DNA from: Ohtaekwangia koreensis
Lineage (GTDB): Bacteria > Bacteroidota > Bacteroidia > Cytophagales > Cyclobacteriaceae
Reading direction: 5' to 3'
NCBI RefSeq assembly: GCF_900167975.1
Contig: NZ_FUZU01000002.1
Span: 1,343,501 to 1,407,500 of the forward strand
DNA length: 64,000 nt
The notes under the pieces were generated by a model, which saw nothing but the letters and a program-made list of their open reading frames with translations, was not told where the DNA came from and did not search any database. The position numbers and the translations under genes are program-made. Positions within the stretch are counted from its first letter, which is position 1; each line of letters begins with the position of its first letter. Positions 34,099 through 43,241 of this stretch are shown one piece after another.

Positions 34099-34106
34099 TA
34101 TTTTTG
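34099..34106 (+). promoter_or_regulatory. -7 box upstream of the 34127 gene
   Basis: TATTTTTG matches TAnnTTTG and is followed by CAC, 20 bp before the ATG. No clear -33 element. Confidence 0.45.
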
Positions 34107-34126
34107 CACTTTACTCAGAAATATAT

Positions 34127-34492
34127 ATGCATAACGATCCGGAGCTCAGCGGAAAATACCTTGGAACCATCTCACAGGATTTTGTGAAAGTAGCAGACGC
34201 TTTGAAAGAAGCTTCTTACCAGATTCGCAAGGCAGGTTTTGAATATCCTATTTTTCCAATCTGTAAGGAGCCACAACCTATAGGGCAGTTGCTTTTTGAT
34301 CAGATCCAGAACGGCACGGACTGGAATTACTTCGCTTCTTTTGTAGATGAATTTTTGCAACGGGGCATCATCGAAAAAGATAAGCATGAAGATTTTGAAA
34401 AGGCCTATAAAGATCCTGATGAATTCTGTTGCTTGTTTGTGGTAGACAAAGAGTTTACAAACTTTTTGTTTATACCATATCCGGAAGATTAA
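34127..34492 (+). CDS. conserved Bacteroidota hypothetical protein
   Basis: A 121-residue soluble protein: LGTISQDFVKVADALKEASYQIRKAGFEYPIFPICKEPQPIGQLLFD, then DWNYFASFVDEFLQRGIIEKDKHEDFEKAYKDPDEFCCLFVVDKEFTNFLFIPYPED. The family is well conserved in Bacteroidota and probably adopts a compact alpha/beta fold; no function is known. Its stop codon overlaps the stop codon of thiL tail to tail (34489-34492). Confidence 0.82.
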   Translation: MHNDPELSGKYLGTISQDFVKVADALKEASYQIRKAGFEYPIFPICKEPQPIGQLLFDQIQNGTDWNYFASFVDEFLQRGIIEKDKHEDFEKAYKDPDEFCCLFVVDKEFTNFLFIPYPED

Positions 34493-35535
34493 GTCTGCGG
34501 ATCATTTGTAAAGTGGTTCCATCCTTGCGCTTGCAACGGTACCACTGTACCCTGTTTGCTCAGCATGATGTTCTGGTCTTTTTTATCGTGCATATACCCG
34601 ATGCTGTGTATATCCGGATGGTTCTTTATTTTCTCGTAGTCGCTTTGTTCAATGGTAAAAAGCAACTCGTAATCTTCACCGCCATTCAAGGCGCAGGTAA
34701 TCGGATCGAGTTTAAAATCTATAGCAGTTTCGAATGTTACCTGATCAACCGGAATTTTATCTTCAAAGATTCGAATACCAACACCGGAGTTTTTGGAGAT
34801 GTGGAAAAGCTCAGAAGCTAGTCCATCCGACACATCGATCATCGAAGTTGGTTTTACTCCGGCTTCTTCCAAGTCAAAAATAATTTCGGTGCGCGCATCG
34901 GGTCTTAACTGACGACTCACCAGGTATTCATACTTTTCAAGATCCGGCTGCATGTTTGGGTCAGCTATATATACTTCCTTCTCCCGCACCAATACCTGCA
35001 ATCCCATAAAGGCTGCGCCAAGATCACCCGTTACACAAATTATATCATTTGCTTTTGCTCCATTTCTATAGGCCACCTTATCTTTCTTAACACGCCCGGT
35101 AACACTAATCGAAATTATTAAACCGGAAGTAGAAGATGTAGTATCGCCACCTACGAGGTCAACTTTATAGTTCGTGCAGGCAGCTTTAATTCCCTGGTAT
35201 AGGGCATCTATAGCTTCAACTGAAAAACGATTTGTCAAGGCAATACTTACCGTAATCTGTTCTGCTTTGCCATTCATCGCAGCTATATCCGAAACATTTA
35301 CAGCCACAGCTTTATATCCCAAATGTTGAAGCGGCATGTAGGCAAGGTCAAAGTGAATTCCTTCCACCAGCATGTCCGTTGAAATCAACAGGTAATCATC
35401 ACCGGTATCAATCACTGCAGCATCATCGCCAATGCCTTTTATGGATGACTTATTCTGAAGGGTGAAATTTTTACTGATCCGGTCGATGAGTCCGAACTCA
35501 CCCAGTTGACTTATTTCTGATCTCGTTTCGCTCAT
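34489..35535 (-). CDS. thiL: thiamine-monophosphate kinase
   Basis: A 348-residue protein. The PurM-like fold is clear: LGEFGLIDRISKNF, IKGIGDDAAVIDTGDDYLLISTDMLVEGIHFDL, YKAVAVNVSDIAAMNG, LVGGDTTSS, ICVTGDLGAAFMG and SMIDVSDGLASELFHISKNSGVG, each a known ATP/Mg or substrate loop. It phosphorylates thiamine monophosphate to thiamine pyrophosphate in the cytoplasm. No other thi gene is in the window, so thiamine synthesis genes must be elsewhere. Confidence 0.96.
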   Translation of the reverse strand: MSETRSEISQLGEFGLIDRISKNFTLQNKSSIKGIGDDAAVIDTGDDYLLISTDMLVEGIHFDLAYMPLQHLGYKAVAVNVSDIAAMNGKAEQITVSIALTNRFSVEAIDALYQGIKAACTNYKVDLVGGDTTSSTSGLIISISVTGRVKKDKVAYRNGAKANDIICVTGDLGAAFMGLQVLVREKEVYIADPNMQPDLEKYEYLVSRQLRPDARTEIIFDLEEAGVKPTSMIDVSDGLASELFHISKNSGVGIRIFEDKIPVDQVTFETAIDFKLDPITCALNGGEDYELLFTIEQSDYEKIKNHPDIHSIGYMHDKKDQNIMLSKQGTVVPLQAQGWNHFTNDPQT

Positions 35536-35667
35536 ACTTCTATTTGAAAACGATCACTATAATTGATTCGCGTGATCGTTCATTCTGCAAAAGTAAGATT
35601 ATGCCCGAATATCAGCGATCCACTACTTAATTATATAGCAAGTATTATACTTTGAAAAAATCCATTG

Positions 35668-36078
35668 CTATGAAGCGTCCTTGATTTCCTCGCACAACTC
35701 TATTAATACTCCTTGTGTAGATTTAGGATGCAAAAAACAAATTCGTTTATTGTCTGCGCCTTTTTTAGGCACTGGGTTGATAAGCTGGAATCCCTTGTTT
35801 TGGTATTCTTTGATTCCCTCTTCGATATTTTTCACTTCAAATGCCAGGTGGTGAATTCCTTCCCCGCGCTTCTCAATAAATTTGGCAATGGGAGAATCTT
35901 CACGCGTGGCTTCCAGTAGTTCGATTTTTACCCCCGAAAGTTCAAAAAAAGAAGTTCGCACACCTTCGGAGGCCACCTCTTCGATTTTATAATGTTCGGT
36001 GCCTAGCAGCGCAGCAAATAACTTGTTTGCCTGCTCAATGTTTTTTACGGCTACTCCGATGTGTTCCAGTTTTTCCAT
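35668..36078 (-). CDS. mce: methylmalonyl-CoA epimerase
   Basis: A 136-residue VOC-fold enzyme: MEKLEHIGVAVKNIEQANKLFAALLG at the start; SFFELSGVKIELLEATREDSPIAKFIEKRGEGIHHLAFEVKNIEEGI in the middle; KRICFLHPKSTQGVLIELCE at the end. His6, the His of GIHHLAF and the Glu of IELCE are the metal ligands. It interconverts (R)- and (S)-methylmalonyl-CoA in propionate metabolism. Its gene is divergent from, and its start overlaps the leader of, the gene at 36157. Confidence 0.95.
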   Translation of the reverse strand: MEKLEHIGVAVKNIEQANKLFAALLGTEHYKIEEVASEGVRTSFFELSGVKIELLEATREDSPIAKFIEKRGEGIHHLAFEVKNIEEGIKEYQNKGFQLINPVPKKGADNKRICFLHPKSTQGVLIELCEEIKDAS

Positions 36079-36084
36079 AATTGT

Positions 36085-36092
36085 TACCTTTG
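36085..36092 (+). promoter_or_regulatory. -7 box for the 36157-36893 genes
   Basis: TACCTTTG, a perfect TAnnTTTG match, followed by TACCTC. It lies just beyond the mce start codon, so the upstream promoter region falls inside mce. Confidence 0.5.
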
Positions 36093-36156
36093 TACCTCAA
36101 AGAAGAAACTTTTTCTCAGAATCGGAAGTTTAGCCTTTGAAAAACTTACTGAAAAG

Positions 36157-36567
36157 ATGGTTGAAGCCCTCAGCGAAATGCATGTAGAAGCTGCCCGCAT
36201 CCAACAAGAGATACAAGATCATCTCGGGTTGCGTTCGGCTGATATTGTGTTTGAATTCAGTACGCTGGATGGCAAGGTCAAGCTTGACTTGATCACCATC
36301 AATCCAAAACATAACCAGGCATTTTTATTGCACAGTGAAACCGGTAGTGATAAGGTAGACGTGTTAAAGAAAATGTTACGGTATGTGCAGGACTATAAAG
36401 AAAAAGAAAATTCATATACCATCCAGTGGGTTGCTAAAGGTGAAACGGAGTTGAATACTTCGTACTTTCGTGCATCCAACATTATGGATGCCTTACAAAA
36501 ATTATACTATGGTCGTGATATGAATACGATCACCGTGTTTAGTGTAGTACTTAATCCTATTTCGTGA
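36157..36567 (+). CDS. conserved hypothetical protein
   Basis: The ATG at 36157 gives MVEALSEMHVEAARIQQEIQDHLGLRSADIVFEFSTLDGKVKLDLITINPKHNQAFLLHSETGSDKVDVLKKML, about 136 residues; a frame start at 36061 inside mce is rejected. The protein is alpha/beta with no signal peptide and no recognised catalytic motif. It overlaps the iscA-type gene (TGATG), so it may be linked to that gene, but a role in Fe-S metabolism is only a guess from position. Confidence 0.7.
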   Translation: MVEALSEMHVEAARIQQEIQDHLGLRSADIVFEFSTLDGKVKLDLITINPKHNQAFLLHSETGSDKVDVLKKMLRYVQDYKEKENSYTIQWVAKGETELNTSYFRASNIMDALQKLYYGRDMNTITVFSVVLNPIS

Positions 36568-36893
36568 TGATACAGGTAACTGATAAAGCAAAAAACAGAC
36601 TCGTTGCACTTCGTTCAGAAGAAGGCAGAACTCCGGAACATAACGTTCGTGTTTCAGTAAAGGGAGGAGGATGCTCCGGGCTGATGTATGATCTTGGATT
36701 TGATGATACGATCAACCCTGCCGATCAGGTGTTTGAAGATAAAGGCATTAAAATTCTGGTAGATAAAAAGAGCTTGCTGTACTTACTTGGTACAACACTT
36801 GATTTTACAGATGGACTTAATGGCAAAGGATTTCAATTCATAAATCCGAATGCCAGCCGCACCTGCGGATGTGGTGAGAGCTTTGCCGTATAG
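36567..36893 (+). CDS. IscA/SufA-type iron-sulfur assembly protein
   Basis: A 108-residue protein with MIQVTDKAKNRLVALRSEEG, GGGCSGLMYDLGFDD and RTCGCGESFAV. The three A-type cysteines Cys36, Cys100 and Cys102 are all present. A-type carriers deliver Fe-S clusters to client enzymes. The start ATG at 36567 overlaps the stop of the previous gene; a GTG one codon earlier is not needed. Whether it is IscA, SufA or ErpA cannot be decided, since no suf or isc cluster is nearby. Confidence 0.92.
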   Translation: MIQVTDKAKNRLVALRSEEGRTPEHNVRVSVKGGGCSGLMYDLGFDDTINPADQVFEDKGIKILVDKKSLLYLLGTTLDFTDGLNGKGFQFINPNASRTCGCGESFAV

Positions 36894-36909
36894 TACACGT
36901 ATATATTTG
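36882..36909 (+). promoter_or_regulatory. promoter of the redoxin gene
   Basis: TTTG (36882-36885) and TATATTTG (36902-36909), spaced 16 bp, overlap the end of the IscA-type gene. The predicted start site is about 10 bp before the GTG at 36928. Confidence 0.5.
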
Positions 36910-36927
36910 CGCGTATCATCCTGTAAT

Positions 36928-37488
36928 GTGAAATTTTTAGCGATTGCTTTAGTTGTTCTCATAAGTTGCCTGTTCTCGGGTAGCAATCTGCTTGCACAAA
37001 ATCCAGCGGAGAGTAGCAAAACAAATTTAGAACAATCGCTTACTGCTATAGTCTTTCTGGCAGTTGATTGTCCCATCAGTCAGAAGTATGTAGGCGAGCT
37101 AAAACATATTGATAGCCTGTTTCAATCAGCCGTTACGATCAAAGGTATACTTCCCGGAAAGCTGAAACAGGAAGAGGTCGATCAGTTTATCAATGAGTAT
37201 AACATTGATTTCCCAATTACTGTAGATCGTGAATATGAAATGGTGAAGAAATACAACGCCACCATCACACCAGAAGTTTTTCTGATCGATAATCAAAATC
37301 ATATATACTATCAGGGAGCGATCGACAACTGGTTCTTCGACCTCGGGAAATACAGACAACAAGTTACCCAGCATTATCTTATTGACGCCATTCATGCAGC
37401 ATTGGAAGGAAAGTCTCCTGCTATAAGCAAGACGGAGAGTGTTGGGTGTATCATACAAAGACCATCTTCAAAGAAGCACCCAAAGTGA
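36928..37488 (+). CDS. secreted redoxin-domain protein
   Basis: The GTG at 36928 gives a signal peptide (MKFLAIALVVLISCLFSGSNLLAQ), about 186 residues in all; an ATG upstream at 36850 lies inside the preceding gene and is rejected. The domain is thioredoxin-like: IVFLAVDCPISQKYVGELKHIDSLF with C48-x-x-S51 (a single Cys, so no disulfide exchange of the normal CxxC kind), and TITPEVFLID. Its stop is 5 bp before the cytochrome-type gene. In other Bacteroidota these two domains occur together or fused, suggesting a common copper-related or redox role, but this is inference. Confidence 0.75.
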   Translation: MKFLAIALVVLISCLFSGSNLLAQNPAESSKTNLEQSLTAIVFLAVDCPISQKYVGELKHIDSLFQSAVTIKGILPGKLKQEEVDQFINEYNIDFPITVDREYEMVKKYNATITPEVFLIDNQNHIYYQGAIDNWFFDLGKYRQQVTQHYLIDAIHAALEGKSPAISKTESVGCIIQRPSSKKHPK

Positions 37489-37493
37489 AAGGT

Positions 37494-38789
37494 ATGATTA
37501 AAATTTTCAGTGCTCTTTTGCTGATGTTGTCGTCTACATTTGTTTCCGCTCAAAAGAAAATTACATACTTTGAACATATAGCACCGATCATTCAAGAGAG
37601 GTGTGCGCCATGTCATCGGCCCGGAACTGCTGCGCCTTTTTCACTTCTTACCTATGAAGATGCAGCCAAGCGTGCCAAGATGATTGGACGAGTTACCGGT
37701 ACGCGGTATATGCCGCCTTGGAAAGCAGATCATTTATACCGGTCATTTGCAAATGAAAAGCGGTTGACTGAAGATGAGATAGAGCGGATAAAACAATGGG
37801 TCGCGGATGAAGCACCTCGGGGCAAAGAGCCGAAGTCAGGAAAAGTAAGAAATACAAATATAGCGGCTTCTCCTGCGAAGGCAGCCGATGCGATACTCCA
37901 GGTTCACAGACCATTTATAGTTGCGGGCGATTTAAAAGAAAATTTTACTCTTTCTGTAATACCATTTGATTTTGATCATGAACCTAACGTTGAGTCCATA
38001 GAGTATATATCTGATAACCTCAAGCTTATTCACCACGCGAACTTTGGCATCTACGCAGTAGATCCTTCAATCGACATCAGCAGGGATACGGTTTCTATAA
38101 ATGCTAACAATCTATCCACCTATGCAACACGATTGACACAGTTAACTCAAAACCTGGTATACTATAATGGTTGGGTGCCGGGATCTACACCTATTACTTT
38201 TTCGAAAGGGCTTGGTTTTAAAATGCCGAAGCACGGTGTCATCGTTCTTACAAATCACTATGCACCATCATCTGTACAGAAAACAGAGCGATCATCATTG
38301 CAGTTTTATTTTTCAAAGACTGCTGTTGAAAGAACTGTTAATACGTTAAGTATTGGTTCTGGAGGAGTAGGGGAGATCACACCATCGCTTATGATTTTTC
38401 CGAACGAAGTAAAAACATTCCACATCCGGATGGAGATTGTTGAGCCGCTATCATTGCTATATGTCTGGCCTCATATGCACCTGATCGGTAAAAAATTTAC
38501 AGCATACTATTCTACTGCAGCGCATGATACCGTGCCGCTCGTGCGGATTAACGATTGGGATTTCAATTGGCAGGAAGCTTACAAGTTTAAAAAGCTGATG
38601 AAAATACCGAAGGGAGCTGTGTTGACGATTGAAGGTATATATGATAATACGGCCCAAAACCCTCACAATCCCAACTCACCGCCCATGATTGTTTTCTCAG
38701 ACGGGTTAATGGGAACAAAGAATGAGATGTTAAGCCTGATTCTTGTTTATTTGCCTTACAAGGAAGGCGATGAAAATATCGACTTGTAA
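37494..38789 (+). CDS. cytochrome c plus copper type II monooxygenase-like protein
   Basis: The ATG at 37494 gives MIKIFSALLLMLSSTFVSAQ, a Sec signal. A c-type heme motif C37-A-P-C-H41 follows in IIQERCAPCHRPGTAAPFSLLTYEDA, with Met73 (RYMPPW) as a probable axial ligand. The rest resembles peptidylglycine-type Cu(II) ascorbate-dependent monooxygenase folds: LKLIHHANFGIYA, VLTNHYAPSS and YVWPHMHLIGKKF, with His clusters typical of copper sites. It is periplasmic. The substrate is unknown. It forms a tight pair with the redoxin gene (5 bp apart). Confidence 0.78.
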   Translation: MIKIFSALLLMLSSTFVSAQKKITYFEHIAPIIQERCAPCHRPGTAAPFSLLTYEDAAKRAKMIGRVTGTRYMPPWKADHLYRSFANEKRLTEDEIERIKQWVADEAPRGKEPKSGKVRNTNIAASPAKAADAILQVHRPFIVAGDLKENFTLSVIPFDFDHEPNVESIEYISDNLKLIHHANFGIYAVDPSIDISRDTVSINANNLSTYATRLTQLTQNLVYYNGWVPGSTPITFSKGLGFKMPKHGVIVLTNHYAPSSVQKTERSSLQFYFSKTAVERTVNTLSIGSGGVGEITPSLMIFPNEVKTFHIRMEIVEPLSLLYVWPHMHLIGKKFTAYYSTAAHDTVPLVRINDWDFNWQEAYKFKKLMKIPKGAVLTIEGIYDNTAQNPHNPNSPPMIVFSDGLMGTKNEMLSLILVYLPYKEGDENIDL

Positions 38790-38880
38790 AATAGGTTCAC
38801 CAGGCATTTCGGTCAGCTCAGTTGTTCAGATTTGTAGTCTTAAACCTCCCTGGTTTACAGTTTAATCCGCCAATAATTCC

Positions 38881-38888
38881 TACTTTTG
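38881..38888 (+). promoter_or_regulatory. -7 box of the lepA operon
   Basis: TACTTTTG matches TAnnTTTG, 30 bp before the lepA ATG. It lies inside the artificial N-terminal extension of the open frame, supporting the start at 38918. Confidence 0.6.
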
Positions 38889-38917
38889 CATTCCTAAATT
38901 TTGAGGAACAGACGGGA

Positions 38918-40702
38918 ATGGAAAACATCCGCAATTTTTGCATTATAGCCCATATTGACCACGGAAAAAGTACGCTGGCCGATCGATTATTGGAATTTAC
39001 AGGCACTCTGAACGAGCGTCAGATGGAAGCTCAGGTTCTTGATAATATGGATCTTGAGAAAGAAAAGGGCATTACGATCAAGTCGCATGCTATCCAGATG
39101 AACTATAAACTTGATGGCAAACAATATATTCTGAACCTGATCGACACACCTGGTCACGTAGATTTTTCATACGAAGTTTCCCGTTCAATTGCTGCCTGCG
39201 AAGGAGCACTCCTGATCGTGGATGCAAGTCAGGGTATTGAAGCACAAACTATTTCGAATTTATACCTGGCACTAGAGCATGATCTGGAAATTATTCCGGT
39301 GCTCAATAAGATCGATCTTCCTCATGCCATGCCTGAAGAAGTTACTGATGAGATCGTAGAACTTATCGGTTGCAAGCGCGAAGATGTAATTCACGCCAGT
39401 GCAAAAGAAGGTAAAGGAATTGAAGAAATTCTGAAGGCCGTTGTGCACCGTGTACGGGCTCCGAAAGGTGATCCAAACGCTCCGCTTCAGGCGATGATCT
39501 TCGACTCTGTGTTTAATTCATTCAGAGGGATTGAAATCTATTTCCGTGTGTTCAACGGAACGATGAAAAAAGGACAAAAAGTAAAATTCATAAGTACCAA
39601 CAAAGAATATAACGCTGACGAAATTGGCGTACTGAAACTTGATCAGCAACCACGAACCGAAATGGGTGCAGGCAATGTTGGGTATTTGATATCAGGTATT
39701 AAAGTAGCGAGTGAGGTTCATGTTGGGGACACGATTACAAGCGCTGCCAATCCCGGAGAATCATTAAGAGGATTCGAGCAAGTTAAGCCCATGGTGTTTG
39801 CGGGTATATATCCTGTGGAAACATCCGAGTTTGAAGAGCTGCGTGCCTCCATGGAAAAACTTCAGTTGAATGATGCTTCATTAGTATGGGAGCTTGAAAC
39901 ATCGGCTGCCCTTGGCTTTGGTTTCCGTTGTGGATTTTTAGGCATGCTACACATGGAGATTATTCAGGAGCGGTTAGAGCGCGAATTTAATATGACGGTG
40001 ATCACCACCGTACCTTCCGTTCAGTTCAAAGCTTTCCTCACAGACGGAAGTGAAATCAGCATTAACGCTCCTTCCGAAATGCCTGACCCTACAAAACTGA
40101 AAAGTATTGAAGAGCCCTATATCAAAGCACAGATTATTTCGAAGTCAGAATACATAGGGGCGATCATTACATTGTGTATAGAAAAACGTGGCATTATTAA
40201 AAACCAAAACTACCTGACAACAGATCGCGTAGAGATGTCATTTGAAATGCCGCTTTCTGAAATTGTATTCGACTTCTTTGATAAACTGAAATCTATTTCC
40301 CGCGGCTATGCTTCCCTCGATTATCACCTCATCGGGTTCCGTGAATCGGATATGGTGAAACTTGATGTGATGTTGAACGGTGAGAAAGTAGATGCATTGA
40401 GTGCTATTGTTCATAGAGGGAAATCACAGGAGTGGGGCAGGAAGCTTTGTGAAAAATTGAAAGAACTTATACCACGTCACATGTTTGAAGTTGCTATACA
40501 GGCAGCTATAGGACAAAAAATCGTGGCGCGCGAAACCATCAGTGCAATTCGTAAGAACGTGATTGCAAAATGTTATGGTGGTGATATATCGCGTAAGCGT
40601 AAACTTCTTGAAAAACAGAAGAAAGGTAAGAAGCGTATGCGTCAGATTGGAACTGTGGAGGTTCCGCAGGAAGCTTTCATGGCTGTACTTAAACTTGACT
40701 AG
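38918..40702 (+). CDS. lepA: elongation factor 4 (LepA)
   Basis: A ribosome-back-translocating GTPase of about 594 residues. G1 is [16 protein letters not shown]2 is [24 protein letters not shown]3 is [19 protein letters not shown]4 is LNKIDLP; then domains II, III and V, and the C-terminal CTD with [35 protein letters not shown]. The start [16 protein letters not shown] is the family N-terminus. It is the first gene of a run through folD, queE, pabB and pabC. Confidence 0.97.
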   Translation: MENIRNFCIIAHIDHGKSTLADRLLEFTGTLNERQMEAQVLDNMDLEKEKGITIKSHAIQMNYKLDGKQYILNLIDTPGHVDFSYEVSRSIAACEGALLIVDASQGIEAQTISNLYLALEHDLEIIPVLNKIDLPHAMPEEVTDEIVELIGCKREDVIHASAKEGKGIEEILKAVVHRVRAPKGDPNAPLQAMIFDSVFNSFRGIEIYFRVFNGTMKKGQKVKFISTNKEYNADEIGVLKLDQQPRTEMGAGNVGYLISGIKVASEVHVGDTITSAANPGESLRGFEQVKPMVFAGIYPVETSEFEELRASMEKLQLNDASLVWELETSAALGFGFRCGFLGMLHMEIIQERLEREFNMTVITTVPSVQFKAFLTDGSEISINAPSEMPDPTKLKSIEEPYIKAQIISKSEYIGAIITLCIEKRGIIKNQNYLTTDRVEMSFEMPLSEIVFDFFDKLKSISRGYASLDYHLIGFRESDMVKLDVMLNGEKVDALSAIVHRGKSQEWGRKLCEKLKELIPRHMFEVAIQAAIGQKIVARETISAIRKNVIAKCYGGDISRKRKLLEKQKKGKKRMRQIGTVEVPQEAFMAVLKLD

Positions 40703-40718
40703 AGCATTGGAACCGGAT

Positions 40719-41606
40719 ATGACAGAGACAACGACCTATACACTTATCGATGGCAAGAAGGTAGCTTCGGATATAAAAGAAGAGATCGCCCAGAAAGTAG
40801 CTGAGCGTAAACAAGCCGGAAAGAAAATTCCGCACCTTGCAATTATCCTGGTTGGTGATGATGGCGCGAGTCAGACGTATGTTGATAATAAAGTGAAGGC
40901 TTGCAAGTCGGTTGGGTTTCACTATACCATGATGCGCTTTGCTGATACCATCAGTGAAGAAAAATTATTGAAGCACATCGATCACGTAAACAACGATGAT
41001 GATGTGGATGGATTTATAGTACAGCTTCCGTTGCCACCGCATATATCTGTAGAGCGTGTTACTGAAAAGATTCGTTCAGATAAAGATGTAGATGGATTCA
41101 CCAATCATAATTTCGGAAGTATAATTTCTAAAAAACCTTTGTTGATGCCTGCTACTCCCTTTGGAGTAATGGAGTTATTGCGCAGGTATAACATCGAGAC
41201 TGAAGGTAAACATGCCGTGGTAGTAGGAGCAAGCCGGATTACAGGTGCACCGCTCAGTATGATGCTGACAGAATTAGGTCATGCAACGGTAACGATTTGT
41301 CATAAGTATACGAAAGACCTGGCAACCTTCACGCGTGCCGCAGATATACTCTTAGTGGCAGTCGGCAAACCTGGGCTTATCACAGCAGAGATGGTAAAAG
41401 AAGGAGCTGTGGTAGTGGATATTGGAACAACACGTGTAGAGGGACCACAGTATCCGAAAGGCTGGGCTATAAAAGGCGATGTTGACTTCAAAGCTGTGGC
41501 CCCGAAAACATCCTATATTACGCCAGTGCCCGGTGGTGTTGGTCCGATGACTATTGCATCGTTGCTGTTCAATACCTTGCGCGCTACTGAATTACAGAAT
41601 CCATAG
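40719..41606 (+). CDS. folD: bifunctional methylenetetrahydrofolate dehydrogenase/cyclohydrolase
   Basis: The ATG at 40719 gives MTETTTYTLIDGKKVASDIKEEI, 295 residues, normal length. It has DDGASQTYVDNKVKACKSVGF (the catalytic Lys of the YxxxK motif), DGFIVQLPLPPHI, DKDVDGFTNHNFG, the NADP loop VVVGASRITGAPLSMML and ITPVPGGVGPMTIASLLFNT. It interconverts methylene- and formyl-THF in the cytoplasm. It begins 16 bp after lepA, so it is surely cotranscribed. Confidence 0.96.
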   Translation: MTETTTYTLIDGKKVASDIKEEIAQKVAERKQAGKKIPHLAIILVGDDGASQTYVDNKVKACKSVGFHYTMMRFADTISEEKLLKHIDHVNNDDDVDGFIVQLPLPPHISVERVTEKIRSDKDVDGFTNHNFGSIISKKPLLMPATPFGVMELLRRYNIETEGKHAVVVGASRITGAPLSMMLTELGHATVTICHKYTKDLATFTRAADILLVAVGKPGLITAEMVKEGAVVVDIGTTRVEGPQYPKGWAIKGDVDFKAVAPKTSYITPVPGGVGPMTIASLLFNTLRATELQNP

Positions 41607-41625
41607 ATTCTATCCGGGTATATGG

Positions 41626-41633
41626 TATATTTG
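41626..41633 (+). promoter_or_regulatory. -7 box of queE
   Basis: TATATTTG, a TAnnTTTG match, 10 bp before the queE ATG. It may give queE-pabB-pabC its own promoter. Confidence 0.5.
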
Positions 41634-41643
41634 CCCACGTCCA

Positions 41644-42270
41644 ATGCCTGAAACAATAAACGAAACGTTAATACAAGCACTTCCTCTGATGGAGGACTTT
41701 TATACCATTCAAGGGGAAGGGTATTATCAAGGCTCTGCGGCTTACTTTCTCAGACTTGGGGGATGTGATGTAGGATGCGTGTGGTGTGATGTAAAAGAAT
41801 CGTGGGATGCTTCAGCCCATCCGTTGGTTACAGTTCAGGAAATGGCCTCACGTGTAAAGAAGAGCGGTAGTCCAATCGCTGTGATTACAGGGGGTGAACC
41901 TGTAATGTACAACCTAACAGCACTCACGGCTTCGATAAAAAGTGAAGGTATACGAACACATATTGAAACATCAGGAGTATATCCATTGACAGGGACATGG
42001 GATTGGGTTTGCTTTTCTCCCAAAAAATTCAAAAATCCTGATCCCTCTATTTTTGAAAAAACTGACGAGCTAAAAGTAATTATATATAACAAAAGTGACT
42101 TCGGTTGGGCTGAAGATTTTGCATCGAAAGTTCGTTCCTCGTGCCAATTATACCTTCAACCCGAATGGTCGAAAGAAAAAGAAATGGTTCCGTTGATTAT
42201 CGATTACGTGAAAGCCAACCCGCAGTGGCAAATTTCGTTGCAAGTACACAAGTACATGAATATACCGTAA
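41644..42270 (+). CDS. queE: 7-carboxy-7-deazaguanine synthase
   Basis: The ATG at 41644 gives MPETINETLIQALPLMEDFYTIQGEGYYQGSAAYFLRLGGCDVGCVWCDVKESWD, 208 residues. Radical-SAM CX3CX2C in GGCDVGCVWCD binds the 4Fe-4S cluster. QGEGYYQG and VITGGEPVMYN are typical of QueE. It makes the 7-deazaguanine core of queuosine from the carboxytetrahydropterin produced by QueD (53489-53908 here). It ends 2 bp before pabB. Confidence 0.93.
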   Translation: MPETINETLIQALPLMEDFYTIQGEGYYQGSAAYFLRLGGCDVGCVWCDVKESWDASAHPLVTVQEMASRVKKSGSPIAVITGGEPVMYNLTALTASIKSEGIRTHIETSGVYPLTGTWDWVCFSPKKFKNPDPSIFEKTDELKVIIYNKSDFGWAEDFASKVRSSCQLYLQPEWSKEKEMVPLIIDYVKANPQWQISLQVHKYMNIP

Positions 42271-42272
42271 CG

Positions 42273-43241
42273 ATGACGTTATCAACATTTACCGATCAAA
42301 TGAATATATGGGGACAAGCTGAAGTCCCTTTTTTGTTTATGGTAGATTTTGAAATGGAGAAACCGTTACTCTTCAAACTGGATGAAATAGATAGCACTAA
42401 ATTTCTCTTCGATATAAATGGATTCTCCAACGCATCCGCGAAAGCGAAAATACAAACAACGCAGATAGAAGCTTTACCGACTCCATTTTCAGAGTATAAA
42501 AAGAAATTTGATATAGTATATAACAGCCTCGCGTATGGAGATTCTTTTCTTACAAACCTCACCATAAAAACACCGGTTGCCTTACACACATCTTTGAAAG
42601 AGTTGTTCTATCAAAGTCATGCAAAGTATAAATTGCTGATGGAGGATGAGTTCCTGGTGTTCTCTCCAGAAACGTTTATTCAAATAAAGAGTGGAAAAAT
42701 CTTTTCCTATCCAATGAAAGGCACCATTGATGCTTCCTATCCCAATGCACGCGAAAGGATTTTGAATGATGAAAAAGAAAAGGCTGAACACACAACCATT
42801 GTTGATCTAATAAGAAATGATCTTAGCCAGGTAGCGATGCATGTAAACGTAAATCGTTTTCGCTATATTGATGAGATAAAAACAAGTAACAAGAATTTGT
42901 TGCAGGTTAGCTCAGAGATTGCCGGTGATTTGCCTGAGGATTATAAATCGAGGTTAGGAGATATAGTGGTAAAGCTACTTCCGGCAGGTTCCATTAGTGG
43001 AGCTCCAAAGTCGAAGACGCTTGAAATAATAAGAAAAGCGGAGGGAGAAAAACGTGGGTACTACACAGGTGTTGTCGGATATTTTGACGGGGCCAACGTA
43101 GATTGTGGCGTGATGATTCGTTTTATTGAAAATGAAAGTGGCACATTTTTTTACCGCAGCGGTGGAGGGATCACCACACAAAGTATTGTAGAATTGGAAT
43201 ACCAGGAAACCATCGACAAAGTATATGTCCCTGTTGATTGA
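42273..43241 (+). CDS. pabB: aminodeoxychorismate synthase component I-like protein
   Basis: The ATG at 42273 gives MTLSTFTDQMNIWGQAEVPFLFMVDFEMEKPLLFKLDEID, about 322 residues. The chorismate-binding C-terminal domain carries YGDSFLTNLTIKTPV, FSYPMKGTIDAS, TTIVDLIRNDLSQVAMHVNV, LLPAGSISGAPKSKTLEIIRKAE, GYYTGVVGYFDG and FYRSGGGITTQSIVELEYQETIDKV, all typical of PabB/TrpE. The short N-terminal half shows it belongs to the compact PabB family. It produces aminodeoxychorismate for folate. Its end overlaps the pabC start by 17 bp. Confidence 0.9.
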   Translation: MTLSTFTDQMNIWGQAEVPFLFMVDFEMEKPLLFKLDEIDSTKFLFDINGFSNASAKAKIQTTQIEALPTPFSEYKKKFDIVYNSLAYGDSFLTNLTIKTPVALHTSLKELFYQSHAKYKLLMEDEFLVFSPETFIQIKSGKIFSYPMKGTIDASYPNARERILNDEKEKAEHTTIVDLIRNDLSQVAMHVNVNRFRYIDEIKTSNKNLLQVSSEIAGDLPEDYKSRLGDIVVKLLPAGSISGAPKSKTLEIIRKAEGEKRGYYTGVVGYFDGANVDCGVMIRFIENESGTFFYRSGGGITTQSIVELEYQETIDKVYVPVD

